35,488 nucleotides of DNA, from contig NZ_BOSH01000028.1 in assembly GCF_018403245.1 (NCBI RefSeq), positions 1 to 35,488 of the forward strand, given 5' to 3'. Origin of the DNA: Paenibacillus sp. J2TS4 (GTDB lineage: Bacteria > Bacillota > Bacilli > Paenibacillales > NBRC-103111). Below the pieces are notes generated by a model. It saw nothing but the letters and a program-made list of their open reading frames with translations. It did no database searches and was not told where the DNA came from. Made by a program: the position numbers and the translations under genes. This document shows positions 33,368 to 35,488 of the stretch, piece by piece. Positions within the stretch are counted from its first letter, which is position 1, and every line of letters begins with the position of its first letter.

Positions 33368-33388
33368 AATGTTCAGCGACTGAACATT
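33368..33388. promoter_or_regulatory. Perfect 9-base inverted repeat, probable repressor site
   Basis: AATGTTCAG (33368-33376) and CTGAACATT (33380-33388) are exact inverted repeats around CGA. Size and spacing fit a TetR-type operator. It lies 33 bases before the small basic protein gene. No TetR gene is present in the window. Confidence 0.55.
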
Positions 33389-33421
33389 GATCAATAATCC
33401 CAAATCAGGCGGTGAAATAGG

Positions 33422-33607
33422 ATGCAGTGGATGATGTCGTGGTTTAGAGGCCGCAATCGGCGAAATGCCGTTAGATGGCGGAATCCATGGATGATGTCGG
33501 CATTGGCGCTTGCGGCAGGAGCAACAGCCGTCGGATTGGCCAGAGGTCGCGGAGGCAATATGCTCCAACGAGTTCTTCAACCATTGAGAAACAGAATGCC
33601 TGGATAA
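33422..33607 (+). CDS. Small basic hypothetical protein with one hydrophobic segment
   Basis: A 61-residue protein with about 13 Arg and one hydrophobic stretch (PWMMSALALAAGATAVGLA, about residues 22-40), flanked by Arg-rich ends. It could insert in the membrane once or bind it. GGCGGTGA lies upstream of the ATG, a moderate ribosome binding site, and a hairpin terminator follows 28 bases after the stop, which supports a real short gene. I do not recognise the family. It sits behind a strong inverted repeat and in front of a decayed ABC-2 permease. Confidence 0.6.
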   Translation: MQWMMSWFRGRNRRNAVRWRNPWMMSALALAAGATAVGLARGRGGNMLQRVLQPLRNRMPG

Positions 33608-33634
33608 CCGGATATCAAAACCTCATCAACCTCC

Positions 33635-33674
33635 ACCAAACCTCAGTCATTAATGGCTGAGGTTTGGTCTATTT
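33635..33674 (+). terminator. Terminator after the small basic protein gene
   Basis: ACCAAACCTCAG (33635-33646) pairs perfectly with CTGAGGTTTGGT (33657-33668), followed by CTATTT. The T-run is modest but the 12-base stem is strong. Confidence 0.72.
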
Positions 33675-33705
33675 CCGGTTAGAATCGCGAAAATAAATGC
33701 CCACC

Positions 33706-33956
33706 TATTGCAATGGGCGGCGCTATGGTCGGCGGTCTATGGGTACCTTCTTTTATGCTGCCTACAGTGGTTCAGACGATCGGACATTTTACACCGCAGT
33801 ACTGGGGCCCAGCATTCTTTTCAAAATGTGATCGCTCATAACGCCCACATCGTAGACGTCTTAGGGCCTGTTCTAGTATTGGCTGCCTTCGGACTGGCCG
33901 CTCTTCTGGTCGCCTACGTCAGGCTGCCCGGATTTTTGCGTTCGGCGGCCAATTAA
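33706..33956 (+). pseudogene. C-terminal remnant of an ABC-2 type transporter permease
   Basis: One frame reads MGGAMVGGLWVPSFMLPTVV and HFTPQYW, then the frame must drop one G in the GGGGCCC run near 33806 to continue as AQHSFQNVIAHNAHIVDVLG and LVLAAFGLAALLVAYVRL. Together these are the last 80 or so residues of an ABC-2/DrrB-like export permease, where Q-T-I-x-H-F-T-P-Q-Y-W is a family landmark. The front of the gene and any ATPase are missing. It is a dead fragment. Confidence 0.7.
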
Positions 33957-34222
33957 CCAGAACAGTTGTCAGTTGACAGTGCAATCGTGATTAGGCATCG
34001 TATGTTAGATACAGTCGGAATCCCACGATATGTGGAATTACGGCTGTTTTACTTATTGACAGACGGAGCCAAAGTTAACCGAAGGTCACAGCACCTTCGG
34101 ATGCTCCAAGCCTCACGCTTGGCTGGAAGAGATGATAGCCGCGGCCGGATCGCGAGAGGATGATTCCCAGAAGCATACGGCAATCATAAAAAATACTAAT
34201 GATGAGAATAGCATATCGGTAT
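33957..34222. other. Intergenic stretch with two adjacent hairpins
   Basis: CCGAAGGT/ACCTTCGG (34079-34086 with 34093-34100) and CCAAGC/GCTTGG (34106-34111 with 34117-34122) form two hairpins five bases apart. No T-run follows, so they are not ordinary terminators. A 65-codon frame at 33966-34163 runs through them but has no ribosome binding site and no family signal. Nothing else is visible. Confidence 0.45.
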
Positions 34223-34277
34223 TTCACATTTGGCTCCGTCCGTCTTATAGTGGATAACGTACAGAACGTACATGTTC
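34223..34277 (+). promoter_or_regulatory. Promoter of the YeiH-type gene with a downstream repeat
   Basis: TTCACA (34223-34228) and TATAGT (34246-34251) are 17 bases apart. Just downstream AACGTAC occurs twice (near 34256 and 34265), and GAAC-GTACAT-GTTC (34264-34277) forms an inverted repeat, a possible repressor site. The start codon follows about 40 bases later. Confidence 0.55.
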
Positions 34278-34315
34278 TTCTTGAATAGAGATAAGCAGCA
34301 AAGGTGGAAGGAATT

Positions 34316-35350
34316 ATGGGGCAGCAATTAGCACAGCAGGATAAGAAAAATCAAACAATTGGCTTTGCGTTAGGGATCGGATTAACGTTAATCATTGCTT
34401 TCGCCGCCAAATTTTTGGCGGGCTTTCCCTTCCTGAGCATTATGGGGCAGCTCGTCATCGCTATTTTGATCGGGATTGTGTGGAGAGCAACCATCGGGGT
34501 ACCGGATCGGTTTATAGCCGGGACTAATTTCTCCAGTAAAAAGCTGCTTCGCCTCGGTATCATTTTGCTGGGGATGCGGCTTAATTTGATAGATATCGTC
34601 CATGCCGGTCCCAAGGTGTTTCTGATGGCGATCATTGTTATCTGCTTTGCGCTTGCGGTTGTATACGGACTCGCTCGTTTGTTCAAAGTGGAGAAGCGGC
34701 TAAGTATTCTGACCGCTTGCGGTACAGCCATCTGTGGCGCAGCCGCCGTAGTAGCCATTGCATCACAAATTAAAGCGAAGAACGACGAGACGGCCATCGG
34801 AGCAGCTATGGTGGCCATTCTGGGAACTCTCTTTACACTGCTCTATACGTTCTTATATCCGGTTATTGGCTTATCGGACTTAGGATATGGGATTTTCTCC
34901 GGAGCGACCTTGCACGAGATTGCTCACGTTATAGCGGCAGCCGACCCTGTAGGGAGCGATGCCGTAGATATGGCGGTCATTGTCAAGCTGACACGGGTGG
35001 CTCTGTTAGTCCCGGTCGCCATTCTAATTGGAGTATGGGCGAGCCGATCTGAGCGGAAGGAAGGCAGAGGAGGAGCTTCCTGGAAAGCGATCCCGATTCC
35101 GTGGTTTATCGTAGGATTTATCATCGTCAGCGGGATTAATTCTCTGAACATCATATCGTCGGCTGTGGCAGACGGCATTGTAACTGTCGCCTATATGTTG
35201 ATTGCTATGGCTATGGCAGGCCTTGGATTAAATGTCGACCTCGTCACGTTCAGACGACTCGGAATGAAGTCGTTCGCCGCCGGTCTTATCGGATCGGTGC
35301 TGCTATCTGCGTTGGGCTTCGGCCTCGTTCATCTTTTCCAATTGGCCTAG
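34316..35350 (+). CDS. YeiH-family (UPF0324) putative sulfate exporter
   Basis: A 344-residue membrane protein with about ten hydrophobic segments. Diagnostic stretches include NFSSKKLLRLGIILLGMRLN, LTACGTAICGAAAVVAIAS and GATLHEIAHVIAAADPVG, all conserved in the YeiH/UPF0324 family. Members are annotated as sulfate or sulfite/taurine-linked anion exporters, though firm substrate data are few. ATG 34316 is chosen because AGGTGGAAGG precedes it; GTG 34304 lies inside that site. It is a single-gene unit with its own promoter and terminator. A LysR-type gene often accompanies yeiH, but none is in the window; it may lie beyond the end. Confidence 0.92.
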   Translation: MGQQLAQQDKKNQTIGFALGIGLTLIIAFAAKFLAGFPFLSIMGQLVIAILIGIVWRATIGVPDRFIAGTNFSSKKLLRLGIILLGMRLNLIDIVHAGPKVFLMAIIVICFALAVVYGLARLFKVEKRLSILTACGTAICGAAAVVAIASQIKAKNDETAIGAAMVAILGTLFTLLYTFLYPVIGLSDLGYGIFSGATLHEIAHVIAAADPVGSDAVDMAVIVKLTRVALLVPVAILIGVWASRSERKEGRGGASWKAIPIPWFIVGFIIVSGINSLNIISSAVADGIVTVAYMLIAMAMAGLGLNVDLVTFRRLGMKSFAAGLIGSVLLSALGFGLVHLFQLA

Positions 35351-35363
35351 CATTCTGGATCAA

Positions 35364-35410
35364 GGGGCTGTCCAGAAAGCCAGTGAAAACTGACTGGACG
35401 CCCCGTTTTT
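35364..35410 (+). terminator. Terminator of the YeiH-type gene
   Basis: GGGGC-TGTCCAG (35364-35375) pairs with CTGGAC-GCCCC (35394-35404) with one bulge, and the loop itself contains a nested CCAGT/ACTGG pairing. GTTTTT follows. Confidence 0.85.
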
Positions 35411-35488
35411 GTTGAATGTTAAAAATGTACACAAAAAAACCGTCTTTTCCTGTAAAATGAAAGTTACCACACAAACATTTTAAGAAGG
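35411..35488 (+). other. Leader of the next gene, cut by the window end
   Basis: AT-rich sequence with a TAAAAT -10-like element (35453-35458) and AAGAAGG, a ribosome-binding-site-like motif, as the very last bases. A plus-strand gene probably begins just outside the window. No convincing -35 element is visible. Confidence 0.35.

Noticed and set aside
33966..34163. A 65-codon plus-strand frame after the ABC-2 remnant.
   Set aside because: No ribosome binding site, Arg-rich composition of the kind produced by chance, and it runs through the two hairpins.

Overview
The window looks like chromosomal DNA of a Paenibacillus-type Bacillota. The basis is several carbohydrate ABC importers made of a lipoprotein plus two permeases with no ATPase gene beside them, YesM/YesN-type two-component genes with an LplABC-type importer, an S-layer-homology (SLH) anchored enzyme, AGGAGG-type ribosome binding sites with TTG/GTG starts, and a YeiH-type exporter. 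The genus is inferred from gene content; there is no rRNA, tRNA or marker gene here.

Layout. (1) 1-600: an HxlR-family regulator. (2) 844-8426: one long plus-strand operon with a self-type GntR operator, a GntR/FCD regulator, an ABC importer (permease, permease, binding lipoprotein), a beta-hydroxyacid dehydrogenase, an AGE-family epimerase/isomerase and a LarA-like (lactate racemase superfamily) protein, closed by a terminator. It reads as a catabolic unit for an unidentified sugar or sugar acid and is the best candidate for an undescribed pathway. (3) 8574-14930: a YesM-type sensor kinase, a YesN-type regulator and an LplB/LplC/LplA-type importer, then a terminator.

(4) 14931-19400: a gene-poor and rearranged stretch. 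It has two candidate Paenibacillus-type intergenic repeats, a broken copy and an intact copy of a PemK/MazF toxin-antitoxin pair, a fragment and a larger broken copy of an AraC-type regulator, and a lipoprotein with a signal-peptidase-I fold that lacks both catalytic residues. The order TA'-lipoprotein-AraC'-TA-AraC looks like a decayed tandem duplication. (5) 19403-21475: a surface serine hydrolase (beta-lactamase/penicillin-binding fold) with three SLH repeats.

(6) 21663-28911: a catabolite-controlled operon with a binding lipoprotein, a xylose-isomerase-like TIM barrel enzyme, two permeases and a very large secreted protein with two lamin-tail domains, one dead GDPD domain and one intact GDPD domain. 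That last gene is interrupted by a single in-frame TAA. The unit reads as a system for cleaving glycerophosphodiesters outside the cell and importing the product. (7) 28948-31643, minus strand: a secreted PL20-like polysaccharide lyase, a lactate-monooxygenase-like flavoenzyme and a decayed DUF421 gene. (8) 31834-35488, plus strand: a GH109-like Gfo/Idh/MocA protein, a small basic protein, a remnant of an ABC-2 permease, a YeiH-type transporter and the leader of the next gene.

At least six genes are broken (TA' remnant, AraC', AraC, GDPD, DUF421, ABC-2 permease), so the accessory parts of this window are decaying. No CRISPR array, IS transposase, prophage gene or RNA gene was found.
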